Shown here one piece after another: positions 34,052-42,373 of a stretch of DNA of 43,232 nucleotides. Position 1 is the first letter of the stretch. Every line of letters begins with the position of its first letter. This stretch comes from DATARH01 sp036278835 (GTDB lineage: Bacteria > Pseudomonadota > Alphaproteobacteria > ATCC43930 > CGMCC-115725), in NCBI GenBank assembly GCA_036278835.1, contig DASUKH010000198.1, positions 1-43,232 of the forward strand, read 5' to 3'. Below the pieces are notes generated by a model. That model saw only the letters and a list, made by a program, of their open reading frames with translations. It searched no databases and was not told the DNA's origin. The translations under genes were made by a program, and so were the position numbers.

Positions 34052-34887
34052 TGTGCGCCACCTGCGGCTGCGGCGGCGAGGCCGCCATCGTGCTCGACCA
34101 CCCGCATGATCATGATCGCGATCACGGGCACGACCACCATCACCCGCCTCCGCATGAGCATCCTCACGCGCATGACCATGGCCATGACCACGAGCACCGG
34201 CCGGGCGGCGTCGTCGAACTCGAGGCGCGCATCCTCGCCAAGAACGACGCGCTGGCGCAGAAGAACCGCGGCTGGTTCGCCGGCCGCGAAATCCTCGCGC
34301 TCAATCTCGTCGGCGCGCCGGGCGCCGGCAAGACCGCGCTGATCGAGCGCACGATCGCCGAGCTTGGCGGCGAGCCGCCGCTCTACATCATCGAGGGCGA
34401 TCAGGCGACGGCGCTCGACTCTGAGCGCGTTCGCAAGGCCGGCGCCGCTTCGGTGCAGGTCAATACCGGCACCGGCTGCCATCTCGATGCGGCGATGGTG
34501 GCGCACGGCCTTGCGCATCTGCGCCCCGGCCCCGGCGCGCTGGTGCTGATCGAGAATGTCGGCAACCTCGTCTGTCCGGCCCTGTTCGACCTCGGCGAAG
34601 CGGCCAAGGTGGTGCTGTTCTCGATCACCGAGGGCGAAGAAAAGCCGGTCAAATATCCGCATATGTTCGGCGCCGCCGATCTCGTCATCCTGAACAAGAC
34701 CGACCTCGCGCCATACCTCGATTTCGCGATCGACAAGGCGGTCGCCAATGTGCGCGCGGTCAATCCGGCGGCGCAAATCCTGAAGCTGTCGGCGCGCACC
34801 GGCGAGGGCATGGCGGCATGGCGGGACTGGTTGCGGCAACGGCTTCGCGAGGCCCGCGAGGCGGTGTTCGAGCCGGGAGCAACTTAG
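34051..34887 (+). CDS. hypB: Nickel-binding GTPase HypB
   Basis: A 278-residue SIMIBI GTPase. The start MCATCGCG forms a high-affinity nickel site; residues about 17-50 are a His/Asp-rich nickel-storage segment. The P-loop is GAPGAGKT (88-95); the switch regions include EGDQATALDSERV and IENVGNLVCPALFDLGE; the base-recognition motif is NKTDL. It powers nickel delivery by HypA. It is the last gene of the operon; a hairpin begins in its stop codon. Confidence 0.96.
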   Translation: MCATCGCGGEAAIVLDHPHDHDRDHGHDHHHPPPHEHPHAHDHGHDHEHRPGGVVELEARILAKNDALAQKNRGWFAGREILALNLVGAPGAGKTALIERTIAELGGEPPLYIIEGDQATALDSERVRKAGAASVQVNTGTGCHLDAAMVAHGLAHLRPGPGALVLIENVGNLVCPALFDLGEAAKVVLFSITEGEEKPVKYPHMFGAADLVILNKTDLAPYLDFAIDKAVANVRAVNPAAQILKLSARTGEGMAAWRDWLRQRLREAREAVFEPGAT

Positions 34888-34916
34888 GATGGGCTTCGCT
34901 GCGCTCAGCCCATCCT
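34886..34916 (+). terminator. Hairpin at the end of the hydrogenase operon
   Basis: AGGATGGGCT (34886-34895) and AGCCCATCCT (34907-34916) form a perfect 10-bp stem with an 11-nt loop, starting inside the hypB stop codon. No U-run follows, so it is either a factor-dependent terminator or 3' stabiliser. By recall this GGATGGGCTTCGCTGCGCTC type is a widely dispersed bacterial repeat. Confidence 0.55.
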
Positions 34917-35015
34917 ACGCTTCCTTCTCCGCCGGTCCGGGCGCAAGGCTGTTGGCCGAATGAGCGTCGAGCCGCTATGGTGCTGGTTCCTCCGAGGCAC
35001 CCAAGCGGAGCCGCC

Positions 35016-36191
35016 ATGCCGATCATTCCCGCCGTGCTCGACGATGTCGACGAGCTGACCCAAATCCGGCACGACATCCATGCCCATCCCGAGCTTGGCT
35101 TCGAGGAGGAGCGCACCGCCGATCTGGTTGCGCAGAAGCTCGCCGAATGGGGGATCGAGGTGCATCGCGGGCTGGCCACCACCGGGGTCGTCGGCACGAT
35201 CCGGCGCGGCAACTCGCTGCGCGCGATCGGGCTGCGGGCCGATATGGACTGCCTGCCGATGCAGGAGCTGAACCAGTTCGCGCACCGCTCGCAGCACGAC
35301 GGCAAAATGCACGCCTGCGGCCATGACGGGCACACGACGATGCTGCTCGGCGCCGCCCGCTATCTCGCCCGCACCCGTAATTTCGACGGTACCGTGCATT
35401 TGATCTTTCAGCCGGGCGAGGAGGGCCATGGCGGCGGCCGGGTCATGGTGGAACAGGGCTTGTTCGACCAGTTCCCGTGCGACGCGGTCTTTGCGATGCA
35501 CAACAAGCCGGGCATCCCGATCGGCAACATGGCGACCCGTACCGGCGCGATGCTCGCCGCCTCCGACCGCTTCGACATCTACATCCGCGGGCGCGGCGGC
35601 CATGCCGCCCACCCGCATCTCGGCACTGACCCGTTCATTGTCGCCGCCCAGACGATCATGGCATTGCAGGCGATCATCTCGCGCAATGTCGATCCCGTCG
35701 CCTCGGCGGTGATCAGCGTCGGCATGGTGCATGGCGGCTCGGCCTACAACGTGATCCCGGACGAGGTGCATATCGGCGGCACCGTGCGCAGCTTCCGCCC
35801 GGCGGTGCGGGACCTCCTGGAGCGGCGCATGGCGGAGGTGGCCAAGGGGATTGCGGCGGCGCACGGGGTTTCGGCCGAATTCGAGTTCCGCCGCGGCTAT
35901 CCGCCGACCGTCAACCATGCCGCCGAGGCCGAATTCGCCGCCGGGGTGGCGGACGAAATCTGCGGCGACGGCAAGGTCGACCGCAACGTCCCGCCATCGC
36001 TCGGCGGCGAGGATTTCTCGTACATGCTCGAGGCGTGCCCTGGCGCGATGATGTGGATCGGCAACGGCCCCGGCGAGGGCGGCTGCCTGTTGCACAACGC
36101 CCGCTACGATTTCAACGACAGCGCATTGCCGATCGGGGTCAGCTTCTTCATCCGCCTCGCCGAGCGGTTTCTGGCGCCGGAGACTCCCTAA
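35016..36191 (+). CDS. M20-family amidohydrolase (hippurate hydrolase-like)
   Basis: A 391-residue metallohydrolase of the M20D group, cleaving N-acyl amino acids or similar amides. Metal ligands are visible in MHACGHDGHTTMLLGAARYL, GEEGHGGGRVM and SLGGEDFSYML; ADMDCLPMQE holds the family Asp. HPHLGTDPFIVAAQ is the dimerisation-domain His region. The ATG is preceded by GCGGAG. It lies 128 bp after hypB with a hairpin between and is unlikely to belong to the hydrogenase operon. Confidence 0.92.
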   Translation: MPIIPAVLDDVDELTQIRHDIHAHPELGFEEERTADLVAQKLAEWGIEVHRGLATTGVVGTIRRGNSLRAIGLRADMDCLPMQELNQFAHRSQHDGKMHACGHDGHTTMLLGAARYLARTRNFDGTVHLIFQPGEEGHGGGRVMVEQGLFDQFPCDAVFAMHNKPGIPIGNMATRTGAMLAASDRFDIYIRGRGGHAAHPHLGTDPFIVAAQTIMALQAIISRNVDPVASAVISVGMVHGGSAYNVIPDEVHIGGTVRSFRPAVRDLLERRMAEVAKGIAAAHGVSAEFEFRRGYPPTVNHAAEAEFAAGVADEICGDGKVDRNVPPSLGGEDFSYMLEACPGAMMWIGNGPGEGGCLLHNARYDFNDSALPIGVSFFIRLAERFLAPETP

Positions 36192-36216
36192 GACACCCCA
36201 TTCCGTTTCCCTTTCC

Positions 36217-36279
36217 CGTCATGGCCGGGCTTGTCCCGGCCATCCATGTGGATGCCCGGCACAAGGCCGGGCATGACGG
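36217..36279. repeat. Dispersed palindromic repeat, family 2, copy B
   Basis: CGTCATGGCCGGGCTTGTCC on the left against ACAAGGCCGGGCATGACG on the right around CCATGTGG; closely related to 552-614. It fills most of the gap between the M20 and flavin-oxidoreductase genes. Confidence 0.85.
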
Positions 36280-36305
36280 CCAAACACAGTGCCAGGAGAC
36301 CCCGA

Positions 36306-37130
36306 ATGCGCGTACACGTCGTCAATGTCCTGCGGCCGGAGCCGGGCGCCGGGCCGATCCTCGACCGCTTTGTCGGGTTTGCCCGGGATGTCGAGGCGAA
36401 AGGCTTTGCCGGGCTGTGGGTGACCGATTCGTTCGGGCGCGGCCGGCCGACCCTCGACCCCGTCGTGCTGATGAGCATCCTCGCCTCGGTCACGAGGCGG
36501 GTCGAGATCGGCACCTGCGTTTTGCAGGTGCCGGTGCGCCACCCGGTCGAGCTGGCGCACCGCCTCGCCGGCCTGCACGCGATGACCGGCGACCGGTTGC
36601 AACTGGGGCTGGGCAGCGGCTCGACCAAGGCTGATTTCGACATCGTCGGCCAGGATTACGAGCAGCGTTTCAAGACGCTGATGACCTCGCTCGACACGAT
36701 GCGCCACGCTTGGCGCGGCGAACCCGTGCCGGGCGGCGCGCTGACCCCGTGGCCCGGCACCGAGGGCGGCCCGGCGGTGCTGCTGGGCGCGTGGCGCAAC
36801 AAGCGCTGGATCGTCTATGCCGCCGAGCAATGCGCCGGCTGGATCGCCTCCGGCCTCTACACCCACCCCGCGGAACTGGCGGCCGGCATGAAAATCTACC
36901 GCGACGCCGGCGGAAGGCGGGCGATCCTCGCCAACGTCATCATCGACCTCAACGGCAACGGCGAAAACATGCCTTTGGGCGGGCGCGCGACGATGATGCT
37001 GACCGGCAGCGTCGCGGCGGCAAGCGACAAGCTGCGGCAGATCAAGGATGTTGGGTTCGACGACGTGCTGTGCATGGCGATGCCGCACTCGCTCGACGAC
37101 CTCGCCCGCCTGCGCGACGCGGCCGCCTGA
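36306..37130 (+). CDS. Luciferase-like (LLM class) flavin-dependent oxidoreductase
   Basis: A 274-residue TIM-barrel protein of the bacterial luciferase/F420-dependent reductase superfamily. RVEIGTCVLQVPVRHPVELA, then HAMTGDRLQLGLGSGS, and AGMKIYRDAGGR are family-typical; cofactor (FMN or F420) is not evident. The ATG of MRVHVVNV has AGGAGACCC upstream; the in-frame extension runs through a palindromic repeat and is not used. Substrate unknown. Confidence 0.85.
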   Translation: MRVHVVNVLRPEPGAGPILDRFVGFARDVEAKGFAGLWVTDSFGRGRPTLDPVVLMSILASVTRRVEIGTCVLQVPVRHPVELAHRLAGLHAMTGDRLQLGLGSGSTKADFDIVGQDYEQRFKTLMTSLDTMRHAWRGEPVPGGALTPWPGTEGGPAVLLGAWRNKRWIVYAAEQCAGWIASGLYTHPAELAAGMKIYRDAGGRRAILANVIIDLNGNGENMPLGGRATMMLTGSVAAASDKLRQIKDVGFDDVLCMAMPHSLDDLARLRDAAA

Positions 37131-37161
37131 GCGGCGCCCCGGAGGCGGCGGCCGGCGACCT

Positions 37162-37446
37162 CTATGCGGCGTGCTCGGTCGTCGGGTCGATCATCTTGCG
37201 GATTTCGGTGATCTTGGTGGCCGGGAAGCCGCTGATCTCGGCGTGCTTGCGGATGATGTCCTCGTCCTTCGCGAGATAGACGCAGAACGTCTTTTCGGCG
37301 GCGACAAAGCTCTCGACCCACTGGATGTCGGGGCCGAGATCGCGCAACACGCCGTTCGACTTGGCCGCCGCCCCGCGCAGCTGTTCGCGGTCGAGGCTGC
37401 CGGCGCCGGGGATGTCGCGCTCGATGATGAATTTGCGCAGAGCCAT
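37162..37446 (-). CDS. DUF4242 small protein, possible nickel-binding
   Basis: A 94-residue protein of the DUF4242 ferredoxin-like-fold family: MALRKFIIERDIPGAGSLDR, then GPDIQWVESFVAAEKTFCVY, and DIIRKHAEISGFPATKITEI. The Streptomyces member SCO4226 was shown to bind nickel, so a nickel role is possible but not shown here. It is 2.3 kb downstream of hypB and on the opposite strand, not part of the operon. The start ATG has an AG-rich leader (GGAGGAAAC). Its sequence has His, Cys and Asp suitable for metal binding. Confidence 0.8.
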   Translation of the reverse strand: MALRKFIIERDIPGAGSLDREQLRGAAAKSNGVLRDLGPDIQWVESFVAAEKTFCVYLAKDEDIIRKHAEISGFPATKITEIRKMIDPTTEHAA

Positions 37447-37572
37447 CGTTAGTTTCCTCCCTTGCTGCCGCGCGTGGGCGCGAGTTCCCGATGTTCGCCG
37501 ATTTCGCCGCGCGCGGTAAGCTCTCTTTGTAGCGGGGCGGGGCGGGACAGCGGCCGCTGTTTGGAAGGGCTG

Positions 37573-38196
37573 ATGCTGCACAATATCACGGCCGCGATCG
37601 CCGGCTTCGTCATCGCCACGATCTCCGCCGGCGGCTATCTCGGCATCGTCGCACTGATGGCGATCGAGTCGGCCTGCATCCCGCTGCCGTCCGAGATCAT
37701 CATGCCGTTTTCCGGCTATCTCGTCTCGACCGGCCGCTTCGACCTGATCCTCGCCGCCACCGCCGGTGCCGTCGGATGCAATGTGGGCTCGACCGTCGCC
37801 TATGCCGTCGGGCGCTATGGCGGCCGGCCGCTGGTCGAGCGCTGGGGGGCATACATTTTTATGAGCCGGCGCGAACTGGAGGCCGCCGACCGGTTTTTTG
37901 CCCGCTTCGGCGGCCTCGCGGTGCTGATCGGACGGCTCTTGCCGGTGATCCGCACCTTTATCGCGCTGCCGGCCGGCATCGCCCGCATGAAGCAGTTGCC
38001 GTTTCAGGTTTACACCTTTGTCGGCTCCTGGCCGTGGTGCTTTGCGCTCGCTTATGTCGGCTACCGGCTCGGGCAGCGCTGGGACAGCGACCCGCGGCTG
38101 CGCCAGATCATGCACCGCTTCGATTACCTCGTGGTGGCGCTGATCGTGGTGGCGGCCGGCTTTTTGCTCTGGCACCGGCTGCGGCACCGCCGCTGA
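37573..38196 (+). CDS. DedA-family membrane protein (second copy)
   Basis: A 207-residue DedA protein with the acidic re-entrant region (MAIESACIPLPSEIIMPFSGYL), the motif GRLLPVIRTFIALPAGIARM and C-terminal helices ending in LLWHRLRHRR. It is of the subtype closer to YngC/DedA than the copy at 14600-15220, and the two share little outside the motifs. I chose ATG of MLHNITAAIAG; the upstream 37 codons overlap the divergent DUF4242 promoter region. Confidence 0.87.
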   Translation: MLHNITAAIAGFVIATISAGGYLGIVALMAIESACIPLPSEIIMPFSGYLVSTGRFDLILAATAGAVGCNVGSTVAYAVGRYGGRPLVERWGAYIFMSRRELEAADRFFARFGGLAVLIGRLLPVIRTFIALPAGIARMKQLPFQVYTFVGSWPWCFALAYVGYRLGQRWDSDPRLRQIMHRFDYLVVALIVVAAGFLLWHRLRHRR

Positions 38197-38283
38197 GCCG
38201 TCGCGAACGGCGGCCGGGGCGTCGGCGTTTTCCAAAGAGCGGCCCGCGCCGGCCGCCGCGCCATTGCACCAGGAGAGTCCGCC

Positions 38284-38739
38284 ATGCCGGAAGGGATACT
38301 GCAGAGCCTCCATGCCGATCACGAGGAGGTCCTCGACCTGATCGATCGGCTTCTCGCGACCGCCGAGCACAGCCGGCGCGAAACCTTGTTCCGGCAGATG
38401 ATGGTGAAGCTGCTGGCGCACGCTCATGCCGAGCAGACGGTGCTCTATACGAGGCTGATGAAATCGGATGATTTCCGCGCCCGCGGTTTCGCCTATGAGG
38501 GCGAGAACGAACACCAGCTGATCGAGCAGCAATTGCAGCAGATGTTGCGGGCGCAGAACAAGGCGAGCGAGCAATGGACCGCGCAGCTCGTCGTGCTGCG
38601 CGAACTGGTCGGCCGCCATGTCCGCGAGGAGGAGAATAACGGCTTCGTCCGCGCCAAGCGTGAATTCGACGCCGACGCCCTGGAGCGGCTCGGCCAGGAA
38701 TTTCTGAGCGAAAAAGAGCGGCAGCTGAGCGCGGCGTAG
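38284..38739 (+). CDS. Hemerythrin HHE-domain protein
   Basis: A 151-residue all-helical protein with hemerythrin-like diiron ligand helices: SLHADHEEVLDLIDRL, LAHAHAEQTVLYTRL, NEHQLIEQQLQQML and LVGRHVREEENNGF. Such proteins bind O2 or NO, or act in iron and oxidative stress handling. The ATG follows CAGGAGAGTCC. It is 88 bp downstream of the DedA gene on the same strand, so the two may be co-transcribed. Confidence 0.87.
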   Translation: MPEGILQSLHADHEEVLDLIDRLLATAEHSRRETLFRQMMVKLLAHAHAEQTVLYTRLMKSDDFRARGFAYEGENEHQLIEQQLQQMLRAQNKASEQWTAQLVVLRELVGRHVREEENNGFVRAKREFDADALERLGQEFLSEKERQLSAA

Positions 38740-38768
38740 CGGTACAATTCAGACATATGACGACACCC

Positions 38769-39029
38769 GTCGTCCCGGCGCAGGCCCATAAGCGCCAAGC
38801 TAAGCCCGTGCCCGCGATAAAGGCGGTGCCCAGACCTGCCAGGCTCCGAAAACCCGCATTCCCGGCGAAGGCCGGGACCCACTTTGCCACCTGCTCGGAG
38901 GCGGATCAATGGACCCCGGCTTTCGCCGGGGATGCGGAGAGGAGGAGAATCCCTCCTGTGGGCGAAGGCCGGGACCCGACTGTCGGCCGTGCGATGGAAC
39001 CATGGATACCGGCCGGCGCCGGTATGACA
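38769..39029. repeat. Composite array of family 3 palindromic repeats
   Basis: Several family 3 stem-loops in series (CGTCGTCCCGGCGCAGGCC, CCCGGCGAAGGCCGGGACCC, ACCCCGGCTTTCGCCGG, ATACCGGCCGGCGCCGGTAT). With flanks it fills the gene-free 414 bp from 38740 to 39153; I see no gene in that gap. Confidence 0.8.
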
Positions 39030-39153
39030 GCGGGTTTCGGGTGCGGGTGTCGGAATTCAACTCACCAGGACTGGTCCGGCGTATTCGCCTTCGACCACGA
39101 TGCCTCGCCGGAGCGGTGACGGCGCGGGGCGGCCGCGTTAGTCTTGGCCGGCC

Positions 39154-40311
39154 ATGACGAACGCGACCGACCGAAACGACATCGAGCGCGCCGCCTTCTG
39201 GCTTGCCGCCTGGGACGCGCAGGGGCTGCACCGTACCGGCGGCGATGGCGACCGGGCCGGCGCCGAGTGGCTGGCGGGCGAGGCGAGGGCGCTTGGCGCC
39301 GAGGTCGAGATCGAACCCTTCGCGCTGGACCGGCTCGATCCGGTTGCCGCCTTTCTCGAACTCGGCGGCGAGCGGATCGAAGGGGTGCCGGTGTTCGACG
39401 CGCCGGCGACCGGCGCGGACGGGGTGACGGGCCGGCTGGGCGGCGAGATCGCGGTCGCCGAATTGTCGCCGCGCGCCGTCTATAGCGGCGAATTCGAGGC
39501 CCTGCGCCGCGCCGGCCAGGCGAGCGGCCTCGTCGTCGTGTGCGCCGGCGACAATCCCGGCCTCGGGCTGCTCAACGCCGAGCAGTTCCGTACCCCCTAC
39601 GGCAGTCCCGCGATCCATGTGTCGAGCGAGGCGCGCGACCGGGTGATGGCGGCCCTCGCGGCGGGAGCGCCGGGGCGGCTGGTCTCGGAGAGCCGCCGCA
39701 GCCGGGCCGAGGCGTGCAACATCATCGCGCGGATCGCCGGGCCGGCGGACGGCGCGGGCGGCGCGCCGCTGGTCGTCATGACGCCGCGCAGTTCGTGGTG
39801 GCAATCGACCGCCGAGCGCGGCGGCGGTATCGTGTGCTGGCTCGAAAGCCTGCGCGCGCTGATCGCCCGGCCGCCACGCCGCCCGGTCGTTTTCACGGCC
39901 AATAGCGGCCACGAACTCGGCCATCTGGGGCTCGATGAGTTCATCGCCCGGCGGCCCGGCTGGGACGGGCCGCCGGCTGAAGACGGCGCCACCTGGGTGC
40001 ATTACGGCGCCAATATCGGTGCCGCCGGCGGCACCCTGTCGCTGGTGTCGCCGGTGGAGGAATTGCGCACGCTCGCCGCCGCCGAACTGACGCACGCCGG
40101 CCAAGCCTATACGGCGGCGCCGGCGACCCTCGTGCCGAGCGGCGAGACCCGTGACATCCACAAGGCCGGCGGGCATTACCTGACCCTGGTCGGGACCAAC
40201 CCGCTGTTCCACCTGCCGCAGGACCGCTGGCCGGGTTCGGTCGATCTCGCCGCGATCGTTCGCATTGCCGCCGCCGCTTCGCGGATCGTTCGCCAACTCG
40301 CCGGCCCCTGA
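39154..40311 (+). CDS. M28-like peptidase homologue with altered metal site
   Basis: A 385-residue protein with an M28-like aminopeptidase layout and an inserted PA-like domain (GEIAVAELSPRAVYSGEFEA...GLVVVCAGDNP). In ordinary M28 enzymes the catalytic region has an HxD pair, then an Asp in a DNASG-like turn and an EE pair. Here these places read PRSSWWQSTAERGGG and SGHELGHLGLDEF. HELGH at 253-257 has the HExxH form and may offer new metal ligands or be chance. So it may be a diverged or non-peptidase member. The ATG is preceded by a weak ribosome site only. Confidence 0.65.
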   Translation: MTNATDRNDIERAAFWLAAWDAQGLHRTGGDGDRAGAEWLAGEARALGAEVEIEPFALDRLDPVAAFLELGGERIEGVPVFDAPATGADGVTGRLGGEIAVAELSPRAVYSGEFEALRRAGQASGLVVVCAGDNPGLGLLNAEQFRTPYGSPAIHVSSEARDRVMAALAAGAPGRLVSESRRSRAEACNIIARIAGPADGAGGAPLVVMTPRSSWWQSTAERGGGIVCWLESLRALIARPPRRPVVFTANSGHELGHLGLDEFIARRPGWDGPPAEDGATWVHYGANIGAAGGTLSLVSPVEELRTLAAAELTHAGQAYTAAPATLVPSGETRDIHKAGGHYLTLVGTNPLFHLPQDRWPGSVDLAAIVRIAAAASRIVRQLAGP

Positions 40312-40326
40312 CCGGGAACAACGGAC

Positions 40327-41268
40327 TCAGCCGGCCGTCAGGCGGACCGGGCGGCTGAGCGTGAAGGCGGCGCAGCTTTGACGCAGCAGGCCGAGCTGCA
40401 CGCCCGGTACGGCGGCGGCCCTGAGCAGCGGCCACAGCATCGGGTTGCAGAAGCCGCGCCCTTCGCGGCGCCGCGCCCAATGCCAGGCGCGCGCGATGCC
40501 GCGCCGTACCGCTTCCCGGGCCTGGGCGGACGCGACCCGGTGTTCCGACAGAAAATGATACAGGGCGAGGTTGAGGTCGTGCAGCACTTGCGGGCCGCCG
40601 TCATTGAGCCGGCCCGGCGCGGCTTCCGGCTGGAGCGCCGCCGCGGTGTCGACGCGAACGAACGGCCCGGCCGCCGCGAGGCGCAGGAACAGCGAGTAAT
40701 CCTGGATAAACACGCGCTCGTCGCAACCGCCGGCGCGGCGGACGGCGTCGGCGCGCAGGAGGCAGGCGCTCGGGCCGAGGCTGCAATTGCGCAGCAGCGA
40801 CGGCAGCGCATCGAAGGCGAACGCCGAGGCCCCGGCGGCCGCATCCTCGTCGAGCCGGCGCGACAGCGCGGCGGCAGGCGCGGCGACGCTCTCGACCGCG
40901 CCGAAGGCGAGCGCGGCATCGGGGTGGCGCGCCATCGCCCGGCTCAGCAGCGCCGTCGCATGCGGCAGCAAGATGTCGTCGGCATCGACCGGCTTGATCA
41001 GCGGATACCGCGCGGCGGCGATCCCGACATTCGTCGCGATGCTTGGCCCGCGGTTCGGCTGGCGGATCAGCCGCACGTCGGGCGAGGCTCGGGTCAGCTC
41101 CCCGATCAGGTCGCCGGAGCCGTCGGTCGAGCCGTCATCGATAAAGATGAACTCGCGCGGGAAATCGCCGTGCTGGCCCGCCAGCCCCGCCACCATGCCG
41201 GCGACGAACGGGCGCTTGTTGAAAACCGGGATGACGAAGCTGACGCCCGCGGCGGCGCCGGTATCCAT
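40327..41268 (-). CDS. Family 2 glycosyltransferase
   Basis: A 313-residue GT-A fold enzyme. VSFVIPVFNKRPFVAGMV begins the fold; FIDDGSTDGS is the nucleotide-sugar acidic motif; KPVDADDILLPHA gives the DxD-like metal site. The C-terminal 100 residues are an Arg-rich helical extension. It probably transfers sugars to a surface polymer or lipid, cytoplasmic face. Start ATG of MDTGAAAGV after AAGGTG; the long frame upstream is a shadow. No other polysaccharide gene is near. Confidence 0.85.
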   Translation of the reverse strand: MDTGAAAGVSFVIPVFNKRPFVAGMVAGLAGQHGDFPREFIFIDDGSTDGSGDLIGELTRASPDVRLIRQPNRGPSIATNVGIAAARYPLIKPVDADDILLPHATALLSRAMARHPDAALAFGAVESVAAPAAALSRRLDEDAAAGASAFAFDALPSLLRNCSLGPSACLLRADAVRRAGGCDERVFIQDYSLFLRLAAAGPFVRVDTAAALQPEAAPGRLNDGGPQVLHDLNLALYHFLSEHRVASAQAREAVRRGIARAWHWARRREGRGFCNPMLWPLLRAAAVPGVQLGLLRQSCAAFTLSRPVRLTAG

Positions 41269-41348
41269 GCCGGCACCTTGCCACGACCCCCAAGCCGGCG
41301 GCAACCTTGGGCTGTCGTGGAAATCGACAGGCGGGGAGCACGCACGCG

Positions 41349-42278
41349 ATGGCCATCCTGTTCCGTTCGACCAAGGCGGCGACGGCGCGCTGGCGTCCGC
41401 TGCTCGCGCAATTGCTGCCGGGGCACGACATCCGCTACTGGCCCGAGATCGGCGACCGGGCGGCGATCGAGTATGCGCTGGTGTGGCAGCCGGAGCCGGG
41501 CCTCCTCGCCTCGCTGCCGAACCTCCGGCTGATCGTCGGCCTCGGCGCCGGGGTCGATCACGTATTGCGCGATCCCGCGGTGCCAAGGCACGTGCCGATC
41601 CTGCGGCTGGTCGATCCGTATATGACCGACGCGATGAGCGAGTTTGTCGTGCTGTCGGTGTTGCGGCTGCATCGCCAGGACCTCGATTACCTGGCGCAGC
41701 AGCGGGGTCGCGCGTGGCGGGAACGGGAGCAGAAGAATGCCGCCGAGCGCCCGGTCGGCATTCTCGGGTTCGGCACGCTTGGGCAGGACGCCGGGGCGAA
41801 GCTGCGGGCGCTCGGCTTCCCGGTTGCCGGCTGGCGGCGCGACCCTAAGGAGATCGCCGGGTTCCCGGTTTTTGCCGGGCGCGACGGGCTGGCGGCGCTG
41901 CTGGCGCGCAGCGAGATCATCGTCTGCCTGTTGCCGTTGACCGCGGAGACGACGGGCATTCTCGACGCCGCCGCCTTTGCCCGCATGCCGCGCGGCGCGG
42001 CGATCGTCAATGCCGGGCGGGGCGGTCATCTGGTCGAGGCCGACCTGCTGGCGGCGCTCGATTCGGGGCAATTGTCGGGCGCGGTGCTTGACGTGTTCCA
42101 GGATGAGCCGCTGCCGCCATCGCACCCGTTCTGGACGCACCCGCGCATCCTGGTGACGCCGCACATCGCCGCCGAGACCCACCCGCCGACCGCCGCGCCA
42201 ATCATCGCGGAGGCGATCCGCCGCTTCGAGGCCGGCTTGCCGCCCGCCAACCTGATCGATCCGGCGCGCGGGTATTGA
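41349..42278 (+). CDS. ghrA: Glyoxylate/hydroxypyruvate reductase GhrA-like
   Basis: A 309-residue D-2-hydroxyacid dehydrogenase. The NAD(P) fold is VGILGFGTLGQDAGAKLRAL; the catalytic Arg is in NAGRGGHLVEADL and the His in TPHIAAETHPPT; LGAGVDHVL and YMTDAMSEFVVL are GhrA-typical. It reduces glyoxylate and hydroxypyruvate with NADPH in the cytoplasm. Start is the ATG of MAILFRST; the earlier frame ATG at 41307 lies in the divergent glycosyltransferase promoter region. Confidence 0.88.
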   Translation: MAILFRSTKAATARWRPLLAQLLPGHDIRYWPEIGDRAAIEYALVWQPEPGLLASLPNLRLIVGLGAGVDHVLRDPAVPRHVPILRLVDPYMTDAMSEFVVLSVLRLHRQDLDYLAQQRGRAWREREQKNAAERPVGILGFGTLGQDAGAKLRALGFPVAGWRRDPKEIAGFPVFAGRDGLAALLARSEIIVCLLPLTAETTGILDAAAFARMPRGAAIVNAGRGGHLVEADLLAALDSGQLSGAVLDVFQDEPLPPSHPFWTHPRILVTPHIAAETHPPTAAPIIAEAIRRFEAGLPPANLIDPARGY

Positions 42279-42373
42279 TTTTTGGCGGTCGTTCCTGCCG
42301 GCGCCGGTCGGAACGCTAGCCAGCAGCATCTCCTGGTGTCCGCCGGCGGCTGCCTTGCTATATGATGTGGCGC

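Noticed and set aside
36231..36305. Upstream start of the LLM oxidoreductase
   Set aside because: Those codons derive from a palindromic repeat; AGGAG precedes the ATG at 36306.
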